This document shows, piece by piece, positions 41,468 to 52,246 of a stretch of DNA of 64,000 nucleotides. This DNA is from Alphaproteobacteria bacterium. Its GTDB lineage: Bacteria > Pseudomonadota > Alphaproteobacteria > Rhodobacterales > Rhodobacteraceae. The position numbers and the translations under genes are program-made. The first letter of the stretch is position 1, and each line of letters begins with the position of its first letter. The stretch lies in contig JAUHWT010000007.1 in assembly GCA_030427145.1 (NCBI GenBank), positions 143,369 to 207,368 on the forward strand, in the 5' to 3' direction. The notes beneath the pieces were generated by a model. The model had not been told where the DNA came from, ran no database searches, and saw only the letters and a program-made list of their open reading frames with translations.

Positions 41468-42300
41468 CCTTTCCCTCCAACCCGAAACCGCCGCACGCCG
41501 CTTAGGCCTGCCGCCCGCAACGCGGACGCCGCGCCATCCGGCACGCGCCCTGGCTCAAACAGCATGGCCCGCGCCGACCCTGTATGCCCCGCCGCAATTC
41601 CAATGGCGCCCAGATCCCGCGCCAGCGTCAAAATCCGCCCCGGATTGCGCCCGCCGCGAACCATATGGTTTCGCATGGCCGACGCGCTCGCGATCTCAGC
41701 AATCTCCCGCCGGTCGCCACACGCCGCCATCCACCGCGCAACCAGATCGCTCACATCCGCAAATTCTGCATCGCCCGCATCCGTGCGCCGGCCTGGCCCA
41801 TCAAACCCGCCAACCACCTCAAACGCGGGCAGGGCCGGGAGCCGCTCGACCACCTGACCCAGGCGCGAGGCCCACAGCATCCGCTCCGGCCGCTCATGCA
41901 TCAGCGGATCCGACGCCCCCTCCATCGCCACGCACAAAATCGCCTCAATCTCCGGCCACAATCCGCCCAGAGGCTCCGCCATTGCCCGGATCAGGCCCAG
42001 CCGCGCCGCCGTCGACGCTCCCGCACCGCCCCCCGGCGGCATCCCCGACCGCACCCGAAAAATCCCTGACGGCCGCTGCCCGACCAGCAGCCGAAACAAC
42101 CACCGCACATCCTCCCGCGACAGAACCGGAACCCCGTGCTGGTAAAGCCCAAACCCCGGCCCGGGCCGCCACGTCACCTGCGTGACTGCATCCGGGCAGG
42201 GCAGGGTCACGAGTACAACCGGCCCATCAGCGCCCAGTCTTCCTTGCAAAAACTCTCCGAAATGTCCCGCGACACTGACAGAAATCCCGTCAGACCCCAT
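41464..42300 (-). CDS. GHMP-family kinase, PduX/BluE-like L-threonine kinase
   Basis: 278 residues with the GHMP fold: N-terminal VAGHFGEFLQGRLG, ATP-binding glycine-rich loop SGMPPGGGAGASTAARLG (about residues 84-101) and a C-terminal GIAAGHTGSARAMLF motif. PduX phosphorylates L-threonine to feed CobC/CobD-type decarboxylase for the aminopropanol linker; Rhodobacter BluE is a relative. The gene overlaps cobD and is followed by cobC, so the whole linker branch (Thr kinase, decarboxylase, coupling synthase) is encoded together on the minus strand. Confidence 0.82.
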   Translation of the reverse strand: MGSDGISVSVAGHFGEFLQGRLGADGPVVLVTLPCPDAVTQVTWRPGPGFGLYQHGVPVLSREDVRWLFRLLVGQRPSGIFRVRSGMPPGGGAGASTAARLGLIRAMAEPLGGLWPEIEAILCVAMEGASDPLMHERPERMLWASRLGQVVERLPALPAFEVVGGFDGPGRRTDAGDAEFADVSDLVARWMAACGDRREIAEIASASAMRNHMVRGGRNPGRILTLARDLGAIGIAAGHTGSARAMLFEPGRVPDGAASALRAAGLSGVRRFRVGGKG

Positions 42301-42306
42301 GCGGTT

Positions 42307-42684
42307 TCAGCCCTCAACCGGCGCTGACAGTGGCGGAATGCGGGCCACAAAATGCCCCTTCACGCCCTGCGGCCAGGTCCGGAAGGGCACCACGCCCGTC
42401 TCGCTGTCCCGATGCCCGGCCGCGTATTCAACCACCGCCTGCGCATCCTCCGCCGTGCCCTCAAACCGGCCCAGCACATAGGTCAGCTTGCCCTCCGCCG
42501 ACAGCGCCACATTGCACGACCGCTCACAGCCCATCAGACACTTGACCGGCCGCACCGACACACCCTCAACCTCTGCCGCCGCCGTCCGCATGTGCTCGAT
42601 GAACGCCTCGCCACAGGGCGGCTCATCGGTCACGTCCTTCTTCTCCGGAACGCGACAGGTGGTGCAGACGGTAATGGTCGACAT
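42307..42684 (-). CDS. DUF1636 thioredoxin-like [2Fe-2S] ferredoxin-like protein
   Basis: 125 residues with four conserved cysteines: CTTC at residues 7-10, then CLMGCERSC (about 49-57), matching DUF1636 and the thioredoxin-fold 2Fe-2S group. The segment YVLGRFEGTAEDAQAVVEYA follows. Such proteins are frequent in alphaproteobacterial cobalamin loci, and a redox role (for example reducing cobalt before adenosylation or supplying an oxygen-dependent step) is possible but unproven. First gene of the minus-strand group with pduX-like, cobD and cobC, divergent from cobP. Confidence 0.78.
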   Translation of the reverse strand: MSTITVCTTCRVPEKKDVTDEPPCGEAFIEHMRTAAAEVEGVSVRPVKCLMGCERSCNVALSAEGKLTYVLGRFEGTAEDAQAVVEYAAGHRDSETGVVPFRTWPQGVKGHFVARIPPLSAPVEG

Positions 42685-42791
42685 CGGTGAACGCTCCTCC
42701 AGGGGCCTTTAAAAAGTCCGGGATTGAGTGACAGGTCGACGCGGTCTATGCAACCTCGGGAGATCGCCACGGGCCAAAAAAGGAGCCGGTT

Positions 42792-43310
42792 TTGTCACGG
42801 ATCATACTTGTCACCGGCGGTGCACGCTCCGGCAAAAGTCGCTGGGCCGAGGAACGCATCGAAAGCCTCATCTTCCCCTGGACCTACATCGCCACCGCCG
42901 AACCCCGCGATGGCGAAATGCGTGAGCGCATCAACGCCCATATCGCCCGACGCGGCCCAAACTGGACCACGATCGAGGAACCCTTCGACCTCTCCGGCGC
43001 GCTCACCCGCTCCGACGGCACCGGCGCGCGCCTTGTCGACTGCGTCACCCTCTGGCTCACCAATCTCATGCTGGCCGACCACGACTGGCAGGCGGCCCTC
43101 GCGGCGCTGACGGACACGCTCAAAGCCCAAACCTCCCCGGTCATCCTCGTCACCAATGAGGTCGGCGCGGGCATCGTCCCCGAAAACGCCCTCGCGCGCC
43201 GCTTCCGTGACGCCGCCGGCACCGCGAACCAGGCCATTGCCGCCGTCTCGGCTGAAGTTGTTCTCGTTTCCTGCGGACTGCCCCTCATTCTCAAAAACGT
43301 GCAAAACTGA
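42792..43310 (+). CDS. cobP: Adenosylcobinamide kinase / guanylyltransferase
   Basis: 172 residues with a TTG start at 42792 that has a strong ribosome site (AAAGGAG). Bifunctional enzyme that phosphorylates adenosylcobinamide and then attaches GMP. P-loop LVTGGARSGKSRWAEE (about 6-21), YIATAEPRDGEMRERINAH with the guanylylated His, and LVTNEVGAGIVPENALARRFRD. Divergent from the DUF1636 operon. Confidence 0.93.
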   Translation: MSRIILVTGGARSGKSRWAEERIESLIFPWTYIATAEPRDGEMRERINAHIARRGPNWTTIEEPFDLSGALTRSDGTGARLVDCVTLWLTNLMLADHDWQAALAALTDTLKAQTSPVILVTNEVGAGIVPENALARRFRDAAGTANQAIAAVSAEVVLVSCGLPLILKNVQN

Positions 43311-43476
43311 CCGTTTACGCGCCAGATCAGCGCATTTCCGCAGGCCTGACCGCGAAATCGCATCTGTCCAGACTTGTTTATCCGATCCGAATAAGGATGA
43401 TGACGGCAGGAGGGGTCTGTCCAGGGGTTGCAGGCACCCGCAAATATCCCGTAATCGGGGCCGGACAGGACATACC

Positions 43477-44139
43477 GTGTCAGATTTACCGAAAAGCATA
43501 CTGGATTCCGTGCCACCCGCTCTCTGGAATGTAATGGAACACGTGGCCAAGGAGGTCCGCCTGAGCAAGGGGTCAATCCTCTTCCAGGAAGGCGACCCCG
43601 GCGACGGCATGTACATCATCCGACAGGGTGAGGTCGAAATCAGTGTGCTCTCCGAATCCGGCCGCAAACTGGCCCTCAACATCATGGGACCGGAGGAGGT
43701 CTTGGGCGAAATCGGCCTGTTTGGCGGTGATCGTACCGCCACCGCCACCGCGCTCAGCGACTGCGTGCTCGCCTCCATCCGGCGCCCGGAGGTGCTGGCG
43801 GAGTTGAAAACCAACCCCGAACTCGCGCTGGAATTCATTAATCTGCTCTCCGAGCGCCTGCGCTACGTCAGCGCTCAACTCGGCGAACGCACCTTCCTGC
43901 CGCTCTCGGCCCGCCTGGCCCGCCGGCTGCTCTACCTCGATGGCAAGGTCGGCGAAAAATCGGGCTCCGTCCCGGTCTCCCAGGCCGACCTCGCCGATTT
44001 TGTCGGCACCACCCGCGAATCCGTGGCCAAAACCCTCTCCGTCTGGAAGCTCAACGGCTGGGTCGCCATCTCCCGTGGCAAGGTCAACCTCCTGAACATG
44101 GACGCGCTTGAGGAACTCGCCGAGCAGCTCCCCGACTGA
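43477..44139 (+). CDS. Crp/Fnr-family transcriptional regulator
   Basis: GTG 43477 with AGGA ahead gives 220 residues; the longer frame runs back into cobP without likeness. Cyclic-nucleotide-binding fold at residues about 15-130 (GSILFQEGDPGDGMYIIRQGEVEI, then GEIGLFGGDRTATATA, matching the phosphate-binding cassette) and a C-terminal winged helix (VSQADLADFVGTTRESVAKTL). It has no Fnr-type N-terminal cysteines, so no oxygen-sensing cluster. The recognition helix keeps Arg-Glu (TRESVAK), the pair by which E. coli CRP reads GTGA. Confidence 0.85.
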   Translation: MSDLPKSILDSVPPALWNVMEHVAKEVRLSKGSILFQEGDPGDGMYIIRQGEVEISVLSESGRKLALNIMGPEEVLGEIGLFGGDRTATATALSDCVLASIRRPEVLAELKTNPELALEFINLLSERLRYVSAQLGERTFLPLSARLARRLLYLDGKVGEKSGSVPVSQADLADFVGTTRESVAKTLSVWKLNGWVAISRGKVNLLNMDALEELAEQLPD

Positions 44140-44175
44140 CCCCGAACCCCGCCAGACCACCGAAGGACCCGGACG

Positions 44176-45165
44176 ATGGGCAAACCACGCCTCGTGCTCC
44201 ACGCGGGCCTGCACAAAACCGGCACCACCGCCCTGCAAAAGGCCTTCGCCAGCAATCGCGGCCGCCTCCGCAAACACGACATCGTCTATCCCGACCTGCC
44301 GCCTTTCGGTCGCGATCCGGTGGAGGCTCACCACAAATTCGCCCATGCCATTGCCCGCCCCAAAGGGTTCGACATGGACGCCTTTCAGGACCGCCTGGCA
44401 AAGGTTCCCGAAACCCGCACCGTTCTGCTCAGCGCCGAGGCCATCTGCCGCCACCATGACGGCGAGCCAAATCACCCGAACCGCGGCGGCGGATACTGGA
44501 CCGCCGCGGGCGACCCGGACACCTACTGGACCGGTCGACGCGCCTATCTGGAGCGCCTGCGCAACGCCCTGTCACGCTTTGAGATTGAACCGGTCATCTA
44601 CCTGCGCCGCCAGGACCGCGTGGCACAGTCCCTGTACTTCTCTTTCGTGGACTCCCTCGGTTACGTCGATGACTTTGAGACATTTCTTGAGGAACGCATT
44701 CACTGGTTCGATTTCGACCGCCAGGTGTCCCTTTTCCGCGAGGTCTTCGGCCAGGCTACCACATTTGACTACGACAGCCACGTAAAGACCGGCCTCGCCA
44801 ACACCTTTCTGGCCGAGGTCTTCGGCATCAACGGTCTCGACATCTCCGCCCCGCGCGCCCGTGTCACCACGGACCCGCGAACCGTCCTGTGGATCCGCGA
44901 ACGAAATCGCGAGGCCGGGGCAGGGATCAACGACTGGCGCAAAACCGTCCAGGGCTTCACGCAATGGATGAACCAAAATTCCCCGTTCTCCAGTTCCCCC
45001 GCCACCGGCTACTGGCCCTCCCAGGCCGCCCGCGACGCCTTCCTCGCCCGCTACGGCATCACCGCCAACGACCCCGTCGCTCCGCCCGCAGTCCTTGTAT
45101 CCGAAGACCGCAGCCGCATCACCGCGCTCTTCGACGAATGGCAGGCGGCCAAACGCCCGCACTGA
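44176..45165 (+). CDS. Sulfotransferase family protein
   Basis: 329 residues opening RLVLHAGLHKTGTTALQKAF, whose GLHKTGTT loop is the 5'-phosphosulfate-binding site for PAPS. A second family element (EPVIYLRRQDRVAQSLYFSF, about residues 140-159) fits the 3'-phosphate-binding region. Such bacterial proteins transfer sulfate to glycans, lipids or Nod-type molecules; acceptor unknown. It follows the Crp-family gene by 36 bp and may be co-transcribed. Confidence 0.8.
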   Translation: MGKPRLVLHAGLHKTGTTALQKAFASNRGRLRKHDIVYPDLPPFGRDPVEAHHKFAHAIARPKGFDMDAFQDRLAKVPETRTVLLSAEAICRHHDGEPNHPNRGGGYWTAAGDPDTYWTGRRAYLERLRNALSRFEIEPVIYLRRQDRVAQSLYFSFVDSLGYVDDFETFLEERIHWFDFDRQVSLFREVFGQATTFDYDSHVKTGLANTFLAEVFGINGLDISAPRARVTTDPRTVLWIRERNREAGAGINDWRKTVQGFTQWMNQNSPFSSSPATGYWPSQAARDAFLARYGITANDPVAPPAVLVSEDRSRITALFDEWQAAKRPH

Positions 45166-45254
45166 CCGTCAATTCCTCAATTTATGCCTTCCGGCAATTG
45201 ACCCCGCCACCCCCGCCTGGTTACAGATGCGCCACGTCAATCCGGCACCACCAA

Positions 45255-45331
45255 GGCCCCGTGGCTCAACTGGATAGAGCAGCCCCCTCCTAAGGGGCAG
45301 GTTACAGGTTCGAATCCTGTCGGGGTCGCCA
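45255..45331 (+). tRNA. tRNA-Arg (anticodon CCT)
   Basis: 77-nt cloverleaf with encoded CCA: acceptor GGCCCCG/CGGGGTC (one G-U), D-arm GCTC...GAGC, anticodon stem GCCCC/GGGGC with loop CTCCTAA giving anticodon CCT at 45289-45291, and TTCGAAT T-loop. Reads AGG. Confidence 0.96.
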
Positions 45332-45357
45332 CTCTCCACATATCCAGGACGCACCTC

Positions 45358-45994
45358 ATGACCGGCACACTCCCCGATCTCAGTCTGGAGCTTGAGGCCG
45401 CATCATCCGGCCACGCCCGGATCGTGGGGGTGGACGAGGTCGGGCGGGGGCCGTGGTCCGGGCCGGTTGTGGCGGCGGCCGTGATCCTCAATCCAGACAA
45501 CATTCCCTTCGGCCTGAATGACAGCAAGAAGCTTACCGCCGCCCGGCGCGAGAGCCTGATGGCCGAAATTTCCGCCAGCGCCACGGTCGGCATCGGTGAG
45601 GCCACGGTTGCCGAGATTGATGAGATCAACATCCTCCAGGCCAGCTTCCTCGCCATGCGCCGCGCCCTCGACAACCTCACCACCCCACCGGATTTCGTCC
45701 TCGTCGACGGCCGCCACATCCCGCCCGGCCTTACCTGCCCGGCCCAGGCAGTCATCAAGGGCGACGGCCGCTCGCTCTCCATCGCCGCGGCGTCGATTGT
45801 GGCAAAGGTCACACGGGACAGGATCATGGTTGCACTTTCGCAACAGTTTCCAGGTTATGCTTGGGAGACCAACATGGGATACGGCACCAAAGCCCATGTT
45901 GAGGGCCTCAATTTGCATGGTGTGACACAACATCATCGGCGCTCATTTAAGCCGATACACAATATGTTGCGAAAAGCTAAATCTTTAAGTGCCT

Positions 45995-45996
<2 letters not shown>
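45358..45996 (+). CDS. rnhB: Ribonuclease HII
   Basis: 212 residues. Cleaves RNA in RNA-DNA hybrids, including single ribonucleotides. Catalytic acidic residues are seen in VDEVGRGPWSGPVVAAAV (Asp-Glu pair, about residues 25-26) and in DFVLVDGRHIPPG (Asp), with SIAAASIVAKVTRD near the C-terminal acidic residue. Begins 27 bp after the tRNA and is followed by ccrM, an arrangement common in Alphaproteobacteria. Confidence 0.94.
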
Positions 45997-47181
<1,185 letters not shown>

Positions 47182-47196
47182 CCCCTCACACAGACC

Positions 47197-47229
47197 AAAG
47201 CGGCCGGAGTTTCCGGCCGCTTTGCTTTT
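47197..47229 (+). terminator. Terminator after ccrM
   Basis: Perfect 12-bp stem AAAGCGGCCGGA/TCCGGCCGCTTT with loop GTT, followed by GCTTTT, 16 bp after the ccrM stop. Confidence 0.9.
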
Positions 47230-47312
47230 CAACCATCATACCCTTTGGACCTTGTGGCCGTCTCCGCGTCCGTCGATGCAAACACGAACGGGACGGCCCG
47301 GTCCTGACGCTT

Positions 47313-47936
47313 TCAGGTCCCCACCTTAACCGCGTCAGGTGATGGAGCAGGTCCATGCTCCAAAACGTTTTGCCGCACCGCAGCCTCGCGCAGCACGAAG
47401 CCCAGACGGGGCTGAAACCGCATCAGCCAGGCCAGCACAAAACCAGAAATCGTTTCACCACCAGGCCTGCCGTAACGCTTCATGACGTAGCGCATTTCCG
47501 AACGGCTGACCGGCGTGGACCGCGCATCCGATGCCCTGATCTCAAGGCGCGCCAGCCCAAAGCGCAGCTTCCATGCCAGCGCCCGGACCTCATCCCAGTC
47601 CGCCTCAACCTGGCGTCGGCGGATCAGGGCCTGGCGGCATTCCTCAAACGCATCATAGGGGTCGCCCGCATCGGAATGATATCCGCGCGGCTTGCCGGAG
47701 GTGAACACAATCCACAACAGCTCCCCCCGGAACGTTACCGCACGATAGGCCACATGCAGCCCGTCATCGGACACGATCCGGTTGCCCCGGTCAAAATACA
47801 CCGGCACGCCATCGCCATCATCAAACTCGAAATCCCGGCCATCCGCCGCCTGGTCCCGCTCCGCAGGGGAAGCGTGTTTGCGGGCATCGGCAAGCTTGCG
47901 AAAAATACGGTCTCTCCGTGACACTGATCCAAACAT
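47313..47936 (-). CDS. Hypothetical protein, paralogue of the 48241-48588 gene
   Basis: ATG 47936 with AGGAA nine bases ahead is preferred over ATG 47966; 207 residues. No family recognised. The middle block VPVYFDRGNRIVSDDGLHVAYRAVTFRGELLWIVFTSG (given here by position, about residues 44-82) matches the small protein encoded at 48241-48588, including YRA-(V/I)-T-(F/I)-RGEL. The C-terminal half (about 100-207) is extra, Arg-rich and probably helical. No signal peptide or membrane segment. A GTGA-N6-TCAC site lies about 110 bp upstream. Confidence 0.6.
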   Translation of the reverse strand: MFGSVSRRDRIFRKLADARKHASPAERDQAADGRDFEFDDGDGVPVYFDRGNRIVSDDGLHVAYRAVTFRGELLWIVFTSGKPRGYHSDAGDPYDAFEECRQALIRRRQVEADWDEVRALAWKLRFGLARLEIRASDARSTPVSRSEMRYVMKRYGRPGGETISGFVLAWLMRFQPRLGFVLREAAVRQNVLEHGPAPSPDAVKVGT

Positions 47937-48047
47937 CAAATTAATTTCCTGACCATTTCGCGGCATTCCGACTGGCGACGGCTTGTCTGATTCACACCGC
48001 TGTTTTTTTCATTCCGCAAAAACTGGCACGTGGCCCGGTCGCCAACT

Positions 48048-48061
48048 GTGATCTACATCAC
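48048..48061. promoter_or_regulatory. CRP/Fnr-type palindrome upstream of the 47313-47936 gene
   Basis: TGTGATCTACATCACA (48047-48062) is a perfect match to the TGTGA-N6-TCACA form of a CRP site. Lies about 111 bp before the minus-strand start codon. Confidence 0.6.
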
Positions 48062-48062
48062 A

Positions 48063-48240
48063 TTCAGGGATAAATTTGCGATTCAGCATCCGCATTTATG
48101 CAGGGTTTTCGGGAGGATAACCGCTCCACCCATGCGCGGCAGCATCCGTACCGGAACCGTTCGGTTCAGGCGGCGCAGGCATCCGCGCCCGGCCATGCCC
48201 GCCATGGGCAGTCTTTCCGGGGCAGGGGCGCCCGATTCCC
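48063..48240. other. Intergenic sequence between the two paralogues
   Basis: About 180 bp. Short open frames run through it, but none has a credible start and family likeness. No repeat or terminator with a T run stands out. Confidence 0.35.
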
Positions 48241-48588
48241 TTACGCCGCCCATTCCCGCCTCCCGTCCGTCTTCTCCGGTGAAACCTGGCGCACCGCATT
48301 CAGCGCGATATAGGGGCAGTGGGTCCGGCAGCTTTGAGCTCGTGTCCGGCCTTCCGTGAACACCACCCAGTGCAGTTCACCCCGAATCGTGATCGCGCGA
48401 TAGGCGGCCCGTTTACCATCCTCGGACATGATTCCCGTACGGCGATCGAACCAGACCGGCGCGATTCCCGTGTCCGCGGACCCGAAATGTCGCATTTCCG
48501 GCACGCCCAGATCCGACACATCCGTGACTATGTGCCTGTCTTCTGCCAGCTTTTTCAACAGGCTGACGTGATGTTCCGTATTTGACAT
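48241..48588 (-). CDS. Small hypothetical protein, paralogue of the 47313-47936 gene
   Basis: 115 residues from ATG 48588 (ribosome site GGGAGTGG); the frame continues upstream without support. The block from IAPVWFDRRTGIMSED through AAYRAITIRGELHWVVFTEG aligns with the larger neighbour. Two Cys (RAQSCRTHCPY) lie shortly after it. Probably a cytoplasmic protein with a compact beta-rich fold; function unknown. It too is preceded by a GTGA-N6-TCAC palindrome. Confidence 0.6.
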   Translation of the reverse strand: MSNTEHHVSLLKKLAEDRHIVTDVSDLGVPEMRHFGSADTGIAPVWFDRRTGIMSEDGKRAAYRAITIRGELHWVVFTEGRTRAQSCRTHCPYIALNAVRQVSPEKTDGRREWAA

Positions 48589-48663
48589 GATCCCCACTCC
48601 CACCGTTTTCCCTGGTCCCGTGTGACCCTGTGAAAACCTTAAGCGCGCCCCCACGCGCTTTCA

Positions 48664-48677
48664 GTGACCCCCATCAC
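48664..48677. promoter_or_regulatory. CRP/Fnr-type palindrome upstream of the 48241-48588 gene
   Basis: GTGACCCCCATCAC, same GTGA-N6-TCAC arms as the site at 48048-48061, about 76 bp before the minus-strand start codon. Confidence 0.5.
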
Positions 48678-48692
48678 AGCTTACCTTAATTT

Positions 48693-48726
48693 GCCAAAAA
48701 CTAAAACGGCCCGCCAAGCGGGCCGT
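48693..48726 (-). terminator. Terminator of the transglutaminase/DUF2126 gene
   Basis: Minus-strand reading: 9-bp stem ACGGCCCGC/GCGGGCCGT with loop TTG, followed by TTTAGTTTTT. Lies 38 bp past the stop of the 48764-52111 gene. Confidence 0.88.
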
Positions 48727-48763
48727 GTCGGTATGGTTAACGCGGGATAAGAGGGCGCGGGCC

Positions 48764-51700
48764 CTACACCAGCCCCGGCGGCCGTCGCAGATCAAGCGTC
48801 ATTGGGAACTCCGGATGCGGATGCTCCGGCACCGGCGTATAGGACCCGGCCGTGTAGCCAAACGGCTCGAACCGCGCCAGCCGCCGCGCCTCGGCCTCGT
48901 TGCTGTTGACCGGGAAGGTGTCGTAGTTCCGCCCGCCGGGATGGGCCACGTGATAGGTGCATCCCGCCACCGCACGGCCCGTCCAGGTGTCGAACACATC
49001 AAACACCAAAGGCGCATGAACCGGCACCTCCGGGTTCAGTGCCTCGGCCGGTTTCCACGCCTTGTATCGCACGCCACCCACGGCTTCGCCCGCGCTGGCC
49101 GTCTTCTTCAAAGGCACCTGACGCTGGTTGCAGCACACGGTATAGCGGCCCGGATCGGCGGCATTGAGCTTCACCTGCAAACGCTCCACGGAACTGTCGG
49201 TATAGCGCACCGTCCCGCCAATTGCGCCGGTTTCACCCAGCACATGCCACGGCTCCAGCGCCTGACGCACCTCGAGGCTCACCCCGTCCGTCTCCACCTG
49301 GCCGCAGAACGGAAAGCGGAATTCAAGCAGGGCCTCAAACCAGGCCGGGTCCATCTCAAACCCGTGCTGGCCCAGGTCGCGCAGAACATCCATGAAATCC
49401 TGCCAGACATAATGGGGCAGCATGAACCGGTCATGCAGCGTCGTGCCCCACCGGGTCAGCGGCCCGGTCACCGGCGATTTCCACATCCGCGCAATCAGCG
49501 CCCGCACCAGAACCTGCTGGGCCAGCGACATGCGCGGATTGGGCGGCATCTCAAAGCCCCGGAACTCCACCAGCCCCAGACGTCCCGTAGGGCCGTCCGG
49601 CGAATAGAGCTTGTCGATACAGATCTCCGCCCGGTGGGTGTTGCCGGTCACATCCGTAAGAATGTTGCGCAGCAGCCGGTCCGTCATCCAGGGCGCGCTC
49701 GGCTCGCCCTCACCAGGGGCCTGAATGCGCGCCAAAGCAATTTCCAGTTCATAGAGCGTGTCATGCCGCGCCTCATCCACCCGCGGCGCCTGGCTCGTCG
49801 GCCCGATGAACAGGCCCGAGAACAGGTACGAGATCGACGGATGCCTCTGCCAATGCAGGATAACGCTCTTGAGCAGATCCGGCCGCCGCAGGAACGGGCT
49901 GTCGAGCGTCGTCGCCCCGCCCACCACCACATGGTTGCCGCCGCCCGTGCCGGTATGCTTGCCGTCGATCATGAACTTGTCGGTGCCAAGCCGCACCTGG
50001 CGGGCGTCCTCGTACACACCTTCCGTGATCGCCACACACTCGTCCCAGTTCGAGGCGGGATGAATGTTGACCTCCAGAACACCCGGGTCGGGCGCCACCC
50101 GGATCACGTTCATGCGCGGATCGGACGGGGGCGAATAGCCCTCGATATGCACCTCCAGCCCGGCCTCCGCCGCTGCGGCCTCCGCCGCCGTGACCAACTC
50201 CAGGTAATCCTCCAGCCGTTCAACCGGGGGCATGAACACACAAAGCCGCCCGTCGCGCGGCTCCACCGACAGGGCCGTGCGCACCACGCCCTCAATGCCA
50301 CTGTCCTCCTGCTCCCGCACATCCTGACGTACGGATTCCGCGTCGCCCGACACTTCTGAGACCGGCTGCTGCCGTTCATAGGCGGAGCGGCGGTGGGAGA
50401 TGATGTCGTCAAAATCGGGCAGGGGGTCGCGGTCCACCGTCGGGTCCACAACATGCGTATAGGGATAGTCCGAGGCCGGCACATGCGGCAGCTTGCCAAG
50501 CGGCAGCCGGAAACCAACCGGGCTGTCCCCAGGGATCAGGAACAGATGCCCGCGCCGCAGCGTCCAGCGCTCCGTCCGCCACTTGCGCCCCATGGCCCGG
50601 CTCTGCCAGGCCTGCACCGGCAGGATATAGCCCGACGGCTCCGTCAGCCCGCGCTCAAACACCCGCGCCAGCCGGTTGCGCGCCTCCGCGTCCTTCAACT
50701 CCGAATTTTCCGGCGTCACATTGTCCGGCAGATCCGCCTCACGCAGGATCCACTCCGCCGGATCCTCAAAGGCCGGCACCACGTATTCCGGCGTCAGATC
50801 CAGGTTCTCCGCAATCCCCCGAAGCAGCGTCTTCGCGTCCTCCGGGCCCACCTCTTTCGACCCGGCCTCGCTGGCGATCAGGTCGGGGTTCTTCCAGATC
50901 GGCTTGCCATCCTTCCGCCAGTAAAGCGAAAACGTCCAGCGCGGCAGGCTCTCGCCCGGATACCACTTGCCCTGACCGTAATGCAGGAACCCGCCCGGCG
51001 CGAACCGCTCGCGCAGTTTGCGGATCAATTCGTCGGCCAGCCCGCGCTTGGTCGGGCCAACCGCATCGGTGTTCCACTCGCCGCTCTCGAAATCATCGAT
51101 CGACACGAATGTCGGCTCACCGCCCATGGTCAGCCTGACGTCGCCTTCCTCCAGGGCCTCATCGACCTTGCGCCCCAGCGCGTTCAGCGCGTCCCAGGCC
51201 TCGTCCGAGAACGGCTTGGTAATGCGCGGATGCTCCGCCACCCGGTCGATTTTCATGTCAAAGCTGAAATCAACCTCGGCCGGGCTCGCCAGTCCGGAAA
51301 TGGGTGCGGCATTGCTGTAATGCGGCGTCGCCGCCAGCGGCACATGGCTCTCACCTGTCAGCAAGCCGGAGGTCGGGTCCAGCCCGATCCAGCCCGCACC
51401 CGGCAGGAACACCTCACACCATGCATGCAGGTCGGTAAAGTCATGGTCCGTCCCCGGCGGTCCGTCCAGAGCCACCAGATCAGGCTTCAGCTGAATGAGA
51501 TACCCCGACACAAACCGCGCCGCGAGCCCCAGATGGCGCAGCACCTGCACCAGCAGCCAACTCGAATCCCGGCAGGACGCCGTCCCGCGCTCCAGCGACT
51601 CCTCCGGCGTCTGCACCCCTGGCTCCATGCGGATCACATAGCCCAGGGTCGCCTGGATCTTGGCGTTCAGCCCCACCACGAAATCCACCGTGCGCATTTT

Positions 51701-52111
51701 GTCGCGCGGAATGTCATCGAGGAACGCCTGCAAACGCGGCCCGACCGGCTCGGTCTTGAGGTAAATCTTCAGATCGTCCCGGATCTCTTCCGGATACTCA
51801 AACGGCCATTCCTCCGCCGCTTCCTCCACGAAGAAGTCAAACGGGTTGTAGACCGTCATGTCCGCGACCAGATCGACCTCGATCTTGAATTCGCGCACCG
51901 GCTCGGGAAACACAAAGCGCGCCTGCCAGTTCCCGTAGGGGTCCTGCTGGTAGTTCACGAAATGCTCGGACGGCGTGACCTTCAGCGAATGGGACAGAAC
52001 CCGCGTCCGCGAATGCGGCGCGGGCCTGAGCCGGATGATTTGCGGCCCCAGTGAAACCGGTCTGTCATATCTGTAATGCGTGAGATGATAGACACCCGCC
52101 GTAATCGCCAT
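48764..52111 (-). CDS. Transglutaminase-like / DUF2126 two-domain protein
   Basis: 1115 residues from ATG 52111. The N-terminal third is a bacterial transglutaminase-like peptidase: N-terminal beta domain, then catalytic Cys180 in [10 protein letters not shown], His229 in [11 protein letters not shown] and Asp245 in [10 protein letters not shown]. From about residue 300 a DUF2126 region begins ([21 protein letters not shown], then [23 protein letters not shown]) and later [19 protein letters not shown], a glycine-rich segment reminiscent of glutamine-synthetase or ATP-grasp folds. Such fusions usually neighbour alpha-E and circularly permuted ATP-grasp proteins and may process or build peptides; here no such partners are nearby. 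No signal peptide. Confidence 0.87.
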   Translation of the reverse strand: MAITAGVYHLTHYRYDRPVSLGPQIIRLRPAPHSRTRVLSHSLKVTPSEHFVNYQQDPYGNWQARFVFPEPVREFKIEVDLVADMTVYNPFDFFVEEAAEEWPFEYPEEIRDDLKIYLKTEPVGPRLQAFLDDIPRDKMRTVDFVVGLNAKIQATLGYVIRMEPGVQTPEESLERGTASCRDSSWLLVQVLRHLGLAARFVSGYLIQLKPDLVALDGPPGTDHDFTDLHAWCEVFLPGAGWIGLDPTSGLLTGESHVPLAATPHYSNAAPISGLASPAEVDFSFDMKIDRVAEHPRITKPFSDEAWDALNALGRKVDEALEEGDVRLTMGGEPTFVSIDDFESGEWNTDAVGPTKRGLADELIRKLRERFAPGGFLHYGQGKWYPGESLPRWTFSLYWRKDGKPIWKNPDLIASEAGSKEVGPEDAKTLLRGIAENLDLTPEYVVPAFEDPAEWILREADLPDNVTPENSELKDAEARNRLARVFERGLTEPSGYILPVQAWQSRAMGRKWRTERWTLRRGHLFLIPGDSPVGFRLPLGKLPHVPASDYPYTHVVDPTVDRDPLPDFDDIISHRRSAYERQQPVSEVSGDAESVRQDVREQEDSGIEGVVRTALSVEPRDGRLCVFMPPVERLEDYLELVTAAEAAAAEAGLEVHIEGYSPPSDPRMNVIRVAPDPGVLEVNIHPASNWDECVAITEGVYEDARQVRLGTDKFMIDGKHTGTGGGNHVVVGGATTLDSPFLRRPDLLKSVILHWQRHPSISYLFSGLFIGPTSQAPRVDEARHDTLYELEIALARIQAPGEGEPSAPWMTDRLLRNILTDVTGNTHRAEICIDKLYSPDGPTGRLGLVEFRGFEMPPNPRMSLAQQVLVRALIARMWKSPVTGPLTRWGTTLHDRFMLPHYVWQDFMDVLRDLGQHGFEMDPAWFEALLEFRFPFCGQVETDGVSLEVRQALEPWHVLGETGAIGGTVRYTDSSVERLQVKLNAADPGRYTVCCNQRQVPLKKTASAGEAVGGVRYKAWKPAEALNPEVPVHAPLVFDVFDTWTGRAVAGCTYHVAHPGGRNYDTFPVNSNEAEARRLARFEPFGYTAGSYTPVPEHPHPEFPMTLDLRRPPGLV

Positions 52112-52246
52112 TTCCCGTCCCCGTACTGTTGAAAACCCACCAATGGGTCTCACAAAAAATACGGCAGTACCACGACTTAATTGGCCCGGCAGGTCACCTG
52201 GCGGAACTGTGCGTAAAGTTAGGCCTCCAACAAGTCAAAAACGCTG

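Noticed and set aside
45255..45331. Integration site at tRNA-Arg
   Set aside because: No repeated tRNA 3' end, integrase or mobile genes were seen near it.
50393..52054. 553-residue plus-strand frame
   Set aside because: Shadow of the transglutaminase/DUF2126 gene; Arg/Gln/His-rich composition typical of antisense frames.
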